A stretch of 64,000 nt of DNA from Patiria miniata (taxonomy: Eukaryota > Echinodermata > Asteroidea > Valvatida > Asterinidae), in contig NW_024037058.1 in NCBI RefSeq assembly GCF_015706575.1, positions 5,767,806 to 5,831,805 of the forward strand. Reading direction: 5' to 3'. This document shows positions 1 through 11,947 of this stretch, piece after piece. The position numbers and the translations under genes were made by a program. Under the pieces are notes generated by a model. That model did no database searches. It saw only the letters and a program-made list of their open reading frames with translations, and had not been told where the DNA came from. Position 1 is the first letter of the stretch. Each line of letters begins with the position of its first letter.

Positions 1-164
1 GGATTTTTTTTAGAAGAAACATGAGTTGGAATTTCACTATCAAGTTTGATTCTGCCGGTTTGCACAGGTGCAGTTTTGTAACCTATCAATGCTTATTACA
101 ACCATATCATCATTTGAAGTTGGAAAACTCCAAAACCTTTTATATTAATGTGCTTCATTTTCAG
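1..164 (+). other. 3' end of the 5'-UTR intron of TRIM-a
   Basis: The stretch before TRIM-a ends in a pyrimidine-rich run and AG at 163-164, read as a 3' splice site; the exon would start at 165. The same bases (TGCTTCATTTTCAG, or TTTGTAG in TRIM-c) precede TRIM-b and TRIM-c, and TRIM-d has a different but equally placed site. The in-frame ATG at 148 lies inside this intron end and is therefore unlikely to be the start. The first exon and promoter lie outside the window. Confidence 0.7.
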
Positions 165-207
165 GTTAAAGGTCTATCTGCCCCTTTCATTTAACCAAAC
201 AGTGAAG

Positions 208-2184
208 ATGACATCTAATGTTACAGCTCAATCAGTGTTGGAGAAGATTAGTGTGGATCATCTGGAATGCTCCATCTGCACCAACCGTTTCAGGCAGCCC
301 AAACTGCTGGACTGTTTGCATAGTTTTTGCCTGCAATGCCTCCAAGAGCTCAGACAGAGCCAAGATCCTAGTGGTACAAAGCTGACATGTCCTCTGTGCA
401 GATGTGAAACCATGTTGAAAGGGTCTGGGGTTGCTGATCTCCCTAATAACTTTGCATTCAGCGCCCTGGTGGAGGAAGTTACAATGCAGGAAAAGTTACT
501 GGAAGGTCAAGGGTCAGAGATCAAATGTCAAGCCTGTGATGAGGAGAATCAGGCTATTTCAAGATGCATGGACTGTGATCATTTCCTCTGTCAAGAATGT
601 CAAAAGGCTCATGAACGTATGACTTTGATGAAATCTCACAAAATCTACACACTGGCTCAACGTCGATCAGGAGAGATAGTGTACAAGACTAAATTAAGAG
701 ATGAAGTTCCCAAATGTGGCAAGCATCCAGATCAGAATCTCAACGTCTACTGCAACACATGTCAGCAAGTCATATGCAAAACTTGCTCTGTATGTGATCA
801 TGCAAAACACTCACTCACTGGATTACCTGAGGCAGTAGAGAAATGTAAGCAGAAGGTCACAGAAATGGTCCAAAAAGGTGAGAGAAGAAAAGCAGAATTG
901 AGCAACACCATAGACAAGATGAGCAAATCTCGCAACGAGCTTGACATCATGTTTGCCAATACTCAAAAGAAAATCTCCAAAAAGTCTAAACAGCAGATTA
1001 CGAAGCTCCAACAGGAGGTTGCAAAGATACAAAAGGAGATTGCAAAGATCAAAAAGGAAGAACAGAAATTGTTGAAAGAAACAGACGTGATTTATAAAGA
1101 CAAACTCAAAGCTTTTGAAGCTGCTCAAGCAACCAACAGCAAAGAGGTGACACAGACAGAGCACAAGCTAGAGGAGGTCAAACAACTCATGTGTCAAGCA
1201 AGTTGCTATGAGATTCTTGAACTTCAGCAGAAGCTCTTGCATAACCTCAGTGAACTGACAGGGAAACAGCCAAAGCAAGTTCCTGACAAGTTGACCTTCA
1301 TGGACTTTGAAGAAGGTGAGAGGTCACTTGGGAGACTCATTCCGGAGGAAGAGCCAAAGGCTGCAGCAAAGCAATCACCAAGACCTGCAAGATCAAGTGT
1401 GAAGGACAAATGGGAACTGAAGACTGACATCAAATTAATACCGGATTCGGGTGTAACACAGGCTGCAGCATGCTTTTACAAAAAAATACTTCTTTTAGAC
1501 AATTGGAATGATAAACTTTTCACACTTTCACTGACGAATAGCCAACGTGTACCACCTCCACAAAGGCTACAAATCAATGGCCTCACTAATGATATATGGT
1601 GTATTGCAGTGAGTAAGGATGGCAAGCTCCTTGTTCTACATGGTCCAGTAGTCAAGGTCTTCAACAAGCAACATCAGCTCCTCCATCAGTTCACAACAGG
1701 TAGAGGGTCAGACAGCCTACCAACATGCCTTGCAGTGGATGGCAGCAATCTGATAGCAGTGGGTGATAAAGGCAGGAATGAGATATTTCTACACAACCCA
1801 GATGGATCCCTCATCAGGAGACTGTCTGCTCCAATGATTGGATATTATCTGACAATGCACAATCACCGCCTTATCTACACAACAGACTGGAACAAAAGGT
1901 TGGTATGTGTAGACTACCATGGTGACAGTGTATTCTCAGTAAAGATGACCAGCAACATACAGGAGGATGGGCACCCTACTGGTGTGTGCTGTGACAGTGA
2001 TGGCAGCATCTATGTTGCTGTGGATGGATATCTAACAGGTGATATTCTGCATTACAGTCCTGATGGCAAGTACATTGAATGTGTGATCAAGGACTGTGGT
2101 CATCCATGTGGCATCACATTCACATTGGATGGTGATCTGGTAGTGGCTGCAGAAAAGTTTGTAAAGGTCTATCACCGAGTGTAA
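208..2184 (+). CDS. TRIM-a: RING/B-box/coiled-coil/NHL-type E3 ubiquitin ligase (TRIM2/TRIM56-like)
   Basis: A 658-residue protein of the TRIM family, whose members pass ubiquitin from an E2 to substrates through the RING and usually act in the cytoplasm as coiled-coil dimers. Seen: a C3HC4 RING (C21, C24, C36, H38, C41, C44, C61, C64); B-box 1 (C107, C110, C120, C123, C128, C131, H135, H144); B-box 2 (C170, H173, C182, C185, C190, C193, H198, H201); a Lys/Glu-rich coiled coil at about 205-365; a linker; and a C-terminal NHL-like beta-propeller from about 425 to 658. I see no filamin domain, unlike TRIM2/TRIM3. The start at 208 is preferred over the in-frame ATG at 148 because 148 lies before a conserved splice acceptor and TRIM-d has no such upstream ATG. 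The coiled coil carries three tandem heptad units (1000-1062), the most of the four genes. The first propeller blade is shorter than in the others. The propeller's ligand is unknown. Confidence 0.9.
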   Translation: MTSNVTAQSVLEKISVDHLECSICTNRFRQPKLLDCLHSFCLQCLQELRQSQDPSGTKLTCPLCRCETMLKGSGVADLPNNFAFSALVEEVTMQEKLLEGQGSEIKCQACDEENQAISRCMDCDHFLCQECQKAHERMTLMKSHKIYTLAQRRSGEIVYKTKLRDEVPKCGKHPDQNLNVYCNTCQQVICKTCSVCDHAKHSLTGLPEAVEKCKQKVTEMVQKGERRKAELSNTIDKMSKSRNELDIMFANTQKKISKKSKQQITKLQQEVAKIQKEIAKIKKEEQKLLKETDVIYKDKLKAFEAAQATNSKEVTQTEHKLEEVKQLMCQASCYEILELQQKLLHNLSELTGKQPKQVPDKLTFMDFEEGERSLGRLIPEEEPKAAAKQSPRPARSSVKDKWELKTDIKLIPDSGVTQAAACFYKKILLLDNWNDKLFTLSLTNSQRVPPPQRLQINGLTNDIWCIAVSKDGKLLVLHGPVVKVFNKQHQLLHQFTTGRGSDSLPTCLAVDGSNLIAVGDKGRNEIFLHNPDGSLIRRLSAPMIGYYLTMHNHRLIYTTDWNKRLVCVDYHGDSVFSVKMTSNIQEDGHPTGVCCDSDGSIYVAVDGYLTGDILHYSPDGKYIECVIKDCGHPCGITFTLDGDLVVAAEKFVKVYHRV

Positions 2185-2860
2185 GGACAGATTAATTAAA
2201 CTGGAGCTATCCAGTGTATCCACCAACCACTTCCATCAGACATTGTTATCACTGAAAAAGAACTTGAAAGTTCTCAAATAACATTCTACGATACTGTATA
2301 TTTGGTTTATTGCTAAGGTCTTTGGTCTCTTGACTCTAATACCTCAACCACTTCCCCTTTGGAAAACCTTGGATTCAACACCCAGCCTACTTCCTATAAA
2401 ATCCTACATCAGGTGCTCCAATAATGAGAGGAAAAAAATGACCCTTCACATTGTTTGCAAATAGGGCAGAGTGCACATTTTAAAAATATTTCCAAAGAGA
2501 GGGCAAGTATTACCACGAGAGGCAATTCCATTTTCTCAGATTTGTCTCAGCAAATACAAAGTCAATGCATGATGTGTTTTCTAAGAATAAGATATAACCC
2601 TGCTCCTGTATAAAATGTAAACATTTCCTTAAATTTTGTTATTCGATTTTTCAATCATTGAAAATATTGTTGAGATTAAATGACTGAAACTCACTTTTGA
2701 AAGAGAAAGATTTTGCACCTACATGAACACGAGACAAAAGTAAATACTCAAAAGCAACTGGATAATACATGTATGTGCGCTTTTGAGCGAAAGTGATAGT
2801 TTACAAGTAAATCATATGCAATCCCTTGGTTGTATCTTTCACAGTGCTTTCTGAGTGCCT
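2185..2860. repeat. 3' flank of TRIM-a, paralogous to the TRIM-b 3' flank
   Basis: This stretch aligns with 18829-20045 behind TRIM-b, apart from a MITE present only in the b copy. No coding frame is supported. An ATTAAA-like signal lies about 15 bases after the stop; no canonical AATAAA is close by. Confidence 0.7.
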
Positions 2861-2862
2861 CA

Positions 2863-3517
2863 TCAACATATCAAATCCTTTGTGGTCAAAAGGACCCCAT
2901 GGTAACTGGCCAAAGCGCACAGCCAGATGACCTTGGACACATAGAGATAAGAGCTCCCCGGCTCTGTGTATATACAGCAGCGCTGCCTAGTACGTGTACA
3001 ATAAACAGACCCTACGCGCTGAGCCATTGAGCAACGGCAAATTTTATTGGAGTTTAGATGTACAATTCTTTAGTAAATGAATACACGGGAGCCTAAACAT
3101 TAACCAATCACAATAAGGGTTATATTGTTGGAAAGCTGACGAGACGAAGAAAAAAGCCTCGAGAGATCTAAGCTCCCAGGTGGCGCTATTTAACATTATG
3201 ATGATGTTAATGGACCAGTTCTTGGCTGAACGCGTGGTTTACACACAAAACAGGGAGATTTTTGACTGAAAATGCAATGTTTAACATCAATTCGCGAGTG
3301 AAACTCAGTGTTTTATTCAGTTTTTCTTTCATTTTCTGAAAGAGTATTTTTTAGGGTCACACTGTAGTGAGATCTAAGGTATACCCTGTCGAATAATGAA
3401 GTGGTGGCGACAGATGTGAAAAAAGGCCCGTTCTTAAAGATTTTTTCGCCGCGTTCTCTCATAAAGGTTGCACATAAAAACCAGCCCGGTGGGTTAGTTC
3501 CCCAAAAGAATTCATAT
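2863..3517. mobile_element. About 655-bp insertion relative to the TRIM-b copy
   Basis: The paralogous b segment runs uninterrupted at about 20050, where this copy carries some 655 extra bases. The insert has a TATATA-like site near 2968 and AATAAA near 2999, which could suit a small LTR-type element, but I see no clear terminal repeats. Family unknown. An open frame inside (2830-3030) is not convincing as a gene. Confidence 0.45.
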
Positions 3518-5300
3518 GATTAATATTAGTTTCAATACATTTACGACCAAGTTGAAAATGAAAACCTTGTGCATTCTACTGCAAAGTGATACATGGATGT
3601 TTGTAAATGTGGTTAGTATGATGGATGTACATTTGTAAATTAAAATCTTGTTTGTTTGCTTTTCTTAAATGGAGTTTTTAAATACTACATTAGAAGATGC
3701 ATTTGGAACATTTTGTGAATTTGGGGCTAAGTTTTTCCTGTCCCTATACGTCTGGCATCTATGATTTTGTAAAAGAAGATGCACTCCTTTATGTGTGTAC
3801 TTTTCCTCCAAGAATGCTTCTGTGAATCAAATGACCTATACAAATATTAATTAGTTTGAAGTCATTTTTAATGCCAACCGAATGGCAATTATACAATTCA
3901 CTAGATGTTACAGGGACAGGAAAAACGTCCGACTTTGGACCCTAAATGTATAGAATGACCTACTTGTGAGAGGTTCCTTCTCATTACAATAATAGTTTAG
4001 TTAATTCCATCAATCATTGAGGCTTTTGCTTCTTTGAATAAGTATTGGCTTGCTAAATGCTGATAGACCAAATAGTCTAAATGAAGCAATGAGCATTTGC
4101 TTTAATTACAGAATATCTCTCCAAGAGAACACAGCTTCCATGACAACAATGGCATTTCGGCAAAGATCCAAAGTCTGTTATTTTACCAATCAGCATCTGG
4201 AACTTTCTAAAGATACCAGCGGCATAACTAGGGTTGGACGGTTTTTGAAAGTAAAAGGATAATTTTATTTTTCATGGGCTTTTGTTTTTTTCAAAGACTT
4301 TGGAGTAGTAGTTTCTATTGAAAAGATGGATACAATTGGAATGTCATCAGCGTTTTCTTGTGTAGAAAAGGTCAAGACACACTCAGATTTACAGTATTAT
4401 AGGAGGAACACTGGGGCATTGAAAACATCTAGTAAAGTGTTTATATTGTGTATGATTGGTCCAAAAGATTATAACGGGCAGCTATTGAAAACATACATTT
4501 GTACATGTACAAACTCAACTACCCGGAATGTAATCAAGTTGTGCGGTTCTTCTAATACTTTGTAGATTAAATGAGATTAAAAACATTGTTAATTTGTGAA
4601 ATAAATGTATTATGTACAAGTCAAAGGCAGATTGCATAAACGAAGGTCAATTTTTTCATATCAACATGTTTTGGAAAATATGATTTACAAAACGGATTTA
4701 CACATTTTTTTAGTTTGAACACATAAACATCACATCCTTAGCATCACATAACATATCGTTACAGCCCATGTGACACATCCTAATTTGCTAATATGATTCA
4801 CAACGTAAAAGCATTATAGATGTCGTGTCTAGGTTTTTGCTAGATGTACATGACAACGAGTTTAAGAACCAATATAGAAGGCGCCTGCTGAATGGTCTCG
4901 AGGTCAATTAGACGCAGTCTTGTTTTGCATAATAATCGACGAATCTCTCGGATATCATAGATCCTTGCTGTACAAGGGGATATTACATAGACTACCTTAG
5001 CACCCATCCCCGTACAATTAAGAACGATTGACAATGCAGTGTGAGTATGCCAACAAGTGTTTGCCTCAAGAGGCCACTTTTCAACTTAACAGTCTATTTA
5101 AAAGTACACTAACTTCTACAAAATGAACTTACCTGTACATGGAAGTAAATTGGGGAATCTGTTCTTGTTTTTGCAGACAGGTTTCTTGGCTTCCTTACAG
5201 TTGACTGCCACTGACATTTCATTAGCACCTGAAGTTTAAAGTAAACAAATTGACAACATACATGTACTACTTTTTCTCTTTCTAGCTCGGACTTCAATTA
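3518..5300. repeat. Segmental duplication, downstream block (copy 1)
   Basis: Paralogous to about 20056-22013 and 50285-52510. A deletion of roughly 500 bases near 4197 removes sequence that is kept in both other copies. Apart from the - strand exon at 5133-5228, I see no gene here; the short open frames at 4050-4565 are not shared intact between copies. Confidence 0.75.
5133..5228 (-). CDS. Single internal exon of an unidentified cysteine-bearing protein
   Basis: On the - strand a 96-nt open segment has an acceptor (CTTCAG at its 5' end) and a perfect donor (ACAG|GTAAGT) at its 3' end. The open frame starts two bases in and codes for about 31 residues with three cysteines, including the motif PVCKNKNRFP. 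Length divisible by three makes it a phase-symmetric exon. The paralogous sequence at 52334-52430 differs at only four positions in the exon but much more in the flanks, although there it carries a frameshift and a stop. I do not recognise the protein, and found no neighbouring exons. It may be an exon fragment carried along by the duplication. Confidence 0.45.
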
Positions 5301-5307
5301 CAATTAA

Positions 5308-5428
5308 CAATTGTTGACAGGTGTGATGTGGGATATGACAACACCCTAGGTGTGCATTTCACCTCTGGTGCTATGCACACCGAGGGGGTTAAAACGGCAT
5401 ATCCCACATCACAGCGGTCGACAATTGT
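5308..5428. mobile_element. Foldback (hairpin) MITE-like element
   Basis: About 50-bp inverted arms, both starting CAATTG and both containing TGATGTGGGATATG on facing strands, enclose a short loop. The paralogous block near 52510 lacks this sequence. No coding capacity. Confidence 0.65.
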
Positions 5429-7069
5429 TTTATTACATCGTATCAGAAAGTCAATATGGTAAATGCTTGTAACCTACTATGCAAGAAATATTAAAAATCA
5501 GTGCGGTGTAACCAGTGAAAACTGCAGGCTTACCCGCCGGACATGAGACTGAGTGGTTGTGCATGTGCATTGCACTCAGCTCAGTCCAGCACGCATACAG
5601 GTCCCATACGTACATGCACAACATGCATTGTACATATGAGGTTAGCCATTGTATGTATGTTTTTATAGACTAGACATGGAGCCGTTTTCGACCAATGACA
5701 TTACAGTGTCCGAGCACACGATATTAAACATATCAAGTTATGTTTTGCTGGCTTTAAACGTTTAGGCCGTCAGCTGGATGTTAAAATTCGTTCGTTTCGC
5801 TCCAGCAATCAAGCGTCTAGATTTTCTTGACAGTTCTACCGAAATAAGAATGATATTGTCGATGTTTTCCACATTTTGTCCTGCATTTTTTTGATAATTT
5901 GACTCGAAAAAGCGAACTATTTGTTCATCGTGAAAGTTCAAAAATGTACCGTGCTACGTAAAAAAATCCTTCGCGTATGACGCAATCATACCACGTGACG
6001 TGAAGACATCAGATAGGAAATTGTAGGTCATGACACCAAGCAAACATGGTGGCGTCCATTGCTGATGGTGCGTCAACGTTTCACGTAAACATCAACCGAT
6101 GCAAGTGTATTTGTTTTAATGCATATAGTATCTGTCAAGTTTGAGGGAAAAAAACAAAGGATCTTATGTCCGGAGATATTAGGCCAATAAGTTCCCTGCC
6201 AAAGAGGGGATTGCAGAGTTTCAACATCAGTATTTCAAATTGCACCTCACAAACATAAATTTGTGATGACTACATGTACATGATGATGTCAAGAATCCTA
6301 CTACAAAAAAGAATTTAGAATTCAGCATGTTCTGTTTGCGAGATATGGCTTTAGGTTTAAAAATTCATCAATTCATTACAAATCATACAATCATGTCATA
6401 GTGACATCACATCGATCATGTATCGCCTAAAACACATCCCAGTCTAGTGTCTACCTACATACCAAATCTGAACCAAATTGGACTTGTAGTACTCTAGATA
6501 TACACATGTAGGAACTTAAAATGTGCACCAATAGAGATGATGTCACGTGACCCCTGATGATGTCATGATGACATCACTCTTCTGGAGACGAGTTCACAAT
6601 GGAGTCTATACAGAAGTTGAGTTTTATGGGGAAATGACTTTGTCTTTATTGTACCAAAAGTACTTGGTGGAATAAATCATGTACAAAGTATAGAAGGTTC
6701 GAACATAATTGATCATTTTGTTCAAGAAGTAACAGGTGAAAAAAGATCGTCATTTTTTTCAAAGAAAATTGCCTGTACATTGTAATTTGACACCCGTTCA
6801 TGTCATCATGACATCAGAGTAATATGCACTACTAGGGATGAGGGTCGATATATGTCAAAAGTTACAAGTTTGTACCATATACCGTTAAGGAGAAAACCTG
6901 AGGTGAATTATTGTCAAGAAAAAAAGAAATAAAGAAAGAAGATTTATCAGAAAAATAAACAGTCGTCAGGGTGTGCGCGGCTACTCAATAAGTCATTTTT
7001 TTCACTTGCCACCATGACTGACCTCGGGGCATATACAACCATGGAGCTATAACATGAAACGGATACAGG
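5429..7069. other. Intergenic sequence without a supported gene
   Basis: No coding frame or recognised element. Several short ATGATGTCATGATGACATCA-like palindromic stretches occur at about 6280-6600 and 6800. The part from about 6940 resembles 32575-32640. Confidence 0.5.
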
Positions 7070-7160
7070 ACAACTCGTTCGTGACAAACTTGTACGCAGG
7101 ACACCTCGTACGCAGACCAACTCGTTCACAGTCCAATTCCTACACGGGCCAACTCATGAG
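7070..7160. repeat. Degenerate 15-17-bp minisatellite, unit like CCAACTCGTACGCAG
   Basis: About six imperfect units in tandem. A second cluster of the same unit lies at 32640-32762, with the same following bases (TAGACTAGCGTAGTA), so the two are paralogous. Confidence 0.7.
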
Positions 7161-7277
7161 CATAGACTAGCGTAGTAGTGCTATACCGTGTGCTATACGA
7201 CAAGACAATGCCACCCGTAGTGAGTATTTAAATTGTGTATCAAAAACAGTCCGCTGCATTTGTAGACTTTAACATAC

Positions 7278-7900
7278 TGTAACGTCTCTCTGGGGTGAGA
7301 GACATTATCAAATAAAGAGTCAGATACAAATATCTTACACACACACTAGTACTTTATTCGAGATTATTTACATCCCAGGTCAATAGAGGGCGCACTATAT
7401 ACAATGTAGAGTTAAGGCGTACATGTGTACATGTCAGGAACTCTGTCGGGGTCAGAGCCCAGATCAATAATCTAATGCATCATATGTGCGGGAGCTCTGT
7501 GTAGGTCAGAGCTCAGCGCAGGAATCTACTGGGGAAGAGCCCAGTACAACAATGACCAGAACTGCCATTTCTGCGCGCTTTATATACACTTTTGGGTGCG
7601 CGTCTTAGCCAATGGGAGCATTGGATTCTGGTAGTTATGAATAATGCATCCGTGTACAAAGGCATGGGGAAAGTTCTCTATGGGAGATTTGTACACGACT
7701 GACTTAGACATTCTAGTGGGGGAAAGTCCGAGAGCAGTGGTTAGCGGGCGAAGTAGGATCACTCGTGGGTGCGTTACGGGGAACTGATCCTCAAGGAAAA
7801 GGGAAAGGGAATAACTTCTCGGTACATAGGCTTGTGTACAAGACTTAGTCTCTAGACTAGGTAAGAATCTACACACTAATGCTATCGAGTAAAACTATGA
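7278..7900 (-). mobile_element. Candidate solo LTR read on the - strand
   Basis: On the - strand there is a TATA box (GTATATAAAG near 7585), then AATAAAG near 7353, then an end in GTTACA at 7278, spaced as in an LTR. A 7-bp stem hairpin (GTCTCTC...GAGAGAC) lies at its end. The block is absent from the paralogous sequence near 32770, which supports an insertion somewhere in 7170-8900. The other LTR end and a target duplication could not be fixed, so the limits are approximate. Confidence 0.35.
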
Positions 7901-8532
7901 GATGAAGGACGTAACCTGACCTCTAGCTACCGTAGGTCTCGGCCAGTGGGTTAGCGGGACACACTCGCTGGGGTGTACGGGGTCACTGAGGGGTGAATAC
8001 ACGGGTAGGTTTTAGCGAGCCACATTCGCTAAATGCTTGGGGTCAATGTGGGTCGGATGCGAGGTAAGGTGTGTGAGGGGAATTCGCATCGACTCCGGGG
8101 AAAGGTGGAGGGAAAATGGCTAAGTCCTAAGTACGTGTCCCATGGCGGTACATGTTCAATAGCAGTGAGTGCTACACGCATTGCGCGCTATACAATAGGG
8201 TACTGTACAATGTGCTGCACACTTCTACGTGTGTCTTAGACTTCGTGGTAAGCTTCGCGCTGTGTGAGGGCACACAGGATCGCTGCAAGCATTACGCTGT
8301 GCACGGAGTGGAATGGATTGGTTGGGAAAGAAGTAAACTACGCAATTTGCGGGAACGCAACAATACACTGCTAAATACAGTGCACTGCACTATGTGTAAA
8401 TCAAATCATTGTATGTCTGGACAAATTCTCCATGCTAGTCAGTGTTTTTTTTGCCCAACTCATACTCGGTGGTCATTCAGCCTACGCATGGTGTGCGGGA
8501 TTGTGTATCGCATTCTCCTGCACTCTGGGAAG
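7901..8532. other. Part of the same inserted stretch, no supported gene
   Basis: GC-richer than the surroundings, with open frames of up to 139 codons (8152-8571) that show no recognisable domain. It may be the rest of the element that begins at 7278. Confidence 0.35.
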
Positions 8533-8610
8533 AAACAGATTCTGTTCTCTTTAGGAATTCCAGAAATTTGAACAAACAGATTCTGTTCTCTTTTGGAATT
8601 CCAGAAATTT
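8533..8610. repeat. Two tandem 37-bp units
   Basis: Units at 8533-8569 and 8574-8610, both containing CAGATTCTGTTCTCTTT and GGAATTCCAGAAATTT, differ at a single base. A recent local duplication. Confidence 0.85.
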
Positions 8611-8717
8611 ATTTACCTGAAAAGTAAGTGCCGATAAAATTAGTTGTGGTCGACGATTCTCATCTCCATCCAATTCTGGAAACGGTATTGTACAATTTAT
8701 ATAACTTGGCTTATTTC

Positions 8718-8783
8718 ACGTATGAGTTTGCATGCGTATGAGTTGACTAATCTGTGTATGAGTTAACTTGCATATGAGTTGAC
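8718..8783. repeat. Diverged minisatellite, inverted relative to 7070-7160
   Basis: Four units like GTATGAGTTGACT. On the - strand they read like AGTCAACTCATACGC, close to the unit at 7070-7160 and 32640-32762. Confidence 0.5.
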
Positions 8784-9224
8784 ATTTTGTGGTTCCCGCA
8801 CACTCTTTTAAAGTTTAGGCCTCTTGACACATGACATCAGATAGCCCCGGTAGTGTGGCCCCGGTATTGCTGCGCTGTTCCTCATGGCCACACGCCAAGT
8901 TCCAAACTATTGAGGAGTTTGTACGGAAAAAAAATCACAAATCTTTTACTGACAGTTGTTTTCTGTGATGTCTCAGCTTCTTTCCTCCGGGTTGTTTAGT
9001 TGTCCTTATACCAAATTTTTTGAGAAATTAAAGCATCTTTCTGAAACCCACATGCACCCAAAAATTGTCTGTTGATGGCAGCCATTTTTAATGTTAAGAA
9101 GCAATGACCCAAAAGCTGTGACGTCGCATATATGCAAATCAATCTTGTCACTCGGGAGCGCAAGTTGTGATTCAACAGTTGTTTCTTGTACACTGAATTC
9201 AGTTGAGAATGAAAGATTGTACAA

Positions 9225-11500
9225 GAAACAGCCAGCCGCGGCCACACTAGTGGGCCTTTGTATCAGTTAAATTTCAGTATCAGGGTTTATATTTCTGTGG
9301 AATTGCCCATAACTTGTTGGTTTAGAGTATTAAATAAACAAGGTTTCACTCACCTATAATTTCATTTACATGTAGACTGCATGCAGATTTTTCTCAAGTC
9401 AAGCAGCAAACCTCCAAATTGTCACAAAAGTCTAAACTCGATCTTTGCAGTTCATTTAAATTCAAGTTCATGATGAAATGAACCCGTGCCAAGCAACTCA
9501 TGGGGCAACTAAGTTCCAGATCTAAGTGACCAGTCAAAACTCAGTTCATTGGTTTTCCCGTGCATCACTTGATTTGCTGAATTGAAGTGCGGTCTCAGCA
9601 GGTTCGTCATGCAGACTCCGCTGGGCCTGCTGTCCCGGGAGGAAGCCGTGCTGATTCGGTGGTCGGTGGTGAGGCCACTCTTTACCCGGAGTTAATCCTT
9701 TCGAGACTAGTTTTTGTAAAATGTAGCTCACAAGACACAACAATTTCCACTCGCCAAGCTGGTGCAGAAGACTCACCCAGCACTCAGTAAGTTGCTGAAA
9801 GGGATATAAACATGTAGCTAGCTGCAGAGAAGTAGAAGTTTGAAGCACAAAGTAAATATATCCTCGGCGCGACGAAGGTACAGAAAAAAGGCCAGATTGT
9901 GTGGGCGAACGGTGCAAGAAGTCCCGGCCAGAGTACAGCGGCGTGTTTGCACGTAGGTCTACATCATGGTAGTCTGGTTCCCAGGCCAAAATATTCTGAC
10001 TATTTCTCACGAGTTCTATTTCTGATTATTTGTTTATTGTTGATCGAAATTTTTACACGACTTGCATTTGTACTTTTGTACGTCGCCTAAGACGTCGACT
10101 CAATTTAAGAGCGCCCCCTGTTGAGCACTTCGGCATAATTTTGTTGATCTAAAGCGCGCGCCACGTGCATATTAAGTAATTTCAAATTACAGGCAACAAC
10201 CAGTGTACACAACGCCCCCATTCTCTTGATTTGATTTTGGTTTCGGATATAGCGCCCTCTAACGATCTTATGAGGTGGACAACAAAAAAGCAGTGCTCTC
10301 TATCTATTGTGTAGAATGAATTTTGAAGTGAATATTTAATAATAACAAAGATCATGGAACAAAACAAACATTGTGAACTGATTAAAAGTTAATTGGATGA
10401 TTTTTTTTTAAATTTCATTTTTAAGAAGGCTCAATTTAACATAATAATGCTGACATATTCCACAGAGAAACAAAACAATTGTTTCTATAGATATGTTTGG
10501 CTTCTTTTAACACTATTAGACATCTAGTCAGGCAAGGTTTTTCGTTTCTTTTTTTCTCTGAGGTGGAGTTCAAAGACTCTGTTTATTCCAATTCATCTTT
10601 GCATATCACAACAAAGAACAGATAAACAAACATAATTAACAAAATAAAGCAAAAAAACAAACAACCTCAAACAAACAGTTAAGAGCTAATGGGAAAAAAA
10701 TAGAAAACAATTAATATACCAATATATACCCAATAAAACTGGAAACATATCAACAGAAAACGTTAAGGCATAGCATTAATAAGTAAACGAAATTCAAAAC
10801 AAAAAACAAAAGTTATTTAGCAAATAGAAACATCAAAGGACAATAGACACAGATACACATGCAAAAATTACATCTAGGCGTGTCACCTTTTTCTGTGGTC
10901 GATCCCTGTTTGTGTTCTATAAAAAAATGTCACATTTTGTGCTTTTTAAAGATCACCTTTGACCTCATTCACATCCAGCAAGCATTGGAGCTATTTCTGG
11001 TATAGCAGCTGCATTGTAGCCATAGACAAACCAAGTTTATAATAAACTTATGACGACTAGAATTAAGCCTAAGAGCCAAATCTTCTTGATATTTCATTGA
11101 CATTTTCAGATATTTCTTGAGAAAGGTAAACGATGATCGTGAACATTTAGCCCTATAATACCAACATGTTCTTTATCCAGAATGGCTTAAAAAGCACTTT
11201 AACAAAAATAAATATTGAGCATTTATCAACGCCAAAATCCGCCTAAAAAGACACTAAATGCGCTTTACAAAATTAAAAAATAAATCATTATTATAATAAT
11301 TAATTAAGCAACAAAATTGTAATTGTAACGTAACAAGGCGTGAACATATCAATACAAAGAATTAAAATGTCAAAAACAAAAATAGTAAGCAAAAAAGCTT
11401 AATAAAGACACAACCCATTAATTTTAACAAAACATGAAAAATGCACTAGAACTAAATCAACGTACACCTTCCCCCTTAATATAGAAAAAAAAAAATGCAA
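9225..11500. repeat. Dispersed repeat block R (copy 1)
   Basis: Aligns in the same orientation with 33430-39200, where several elements interrupt it. It is AT-rich from 10380 on. The longest open frames (for example 9546-10010 on the - strand) are not maintained in the other copy (compare 33724-33936), so I call no gene. The uninterrupted site near 10342-10345 serves as the empty site for the solo LTR at 35399. Confidence 0.7.
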
Positions 11501-11522
11501 TTTTTACAGAAAGGAATCATAT

Positions 11523-11943
11523 AGGGAAAAAATGTAAAAGTATCCACATTAAAACAAGGGAGAAAAACAATCATTTTCCTGTAGTCTGGTTCCCAGACTC
11601 CATTTAAGAAGAAACAGAGCAGTTTACATACATTGGGGAATTGTAAGGTCAGGGAACCATTCTAGCTGGCTTGTACCCGTTCATAGGTGTTTAATCGATT
11701 GCAAACAAGTGCGATGGTCAACTGGGCCAGTATTTGAAAAAAGCCATTTTTTTCCAACGCTGGTCGGCCGATCAGCGTTGGAAATCAATACAAAAATACC
11801 ACTTTTCTTGAAAATGACAGTATACCAGGTGCATATGATTTTACAGGATGCTTTACACTGTCATTCACTAACAGTCCAGCAAGGTATTTCAAAATGATTT
11901 GGTAGTTTTATTTTTTGATGTTTGCAAATGTTGTATTTTCCCT
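11523..11943. mobile_element. Non-autonomous DNA element, same family as 18935-19447
   Basis: The right end reads TTGTATTTTCCCTTTAA, as in the TRIM-b copy, and the body from 11557 on is closely similar. The left end near 11523 (AGGGAAAAAATG) is degenerate. Contains the near-palindrome GTCTGG-TTC-CCAGAC. No protein-coding capacity. Confidence 0.55.
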
Positions 11944-11947
11944 TTAA

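Noticed and set aside
148..207. Upstream in-frame ATG as the start of TRIM-a (and the matching ones at 16819 and 43956)
   Set aside because: It lies before a conserved 3' splice site, and TRIM-d has only a non-ATG codon at this position.
9546..10010. 154-codon - strand frame in block R
   Set aside because: The paralogous copy near 33724-34190 keeps only pieces of it, and there is no recognisable domain.
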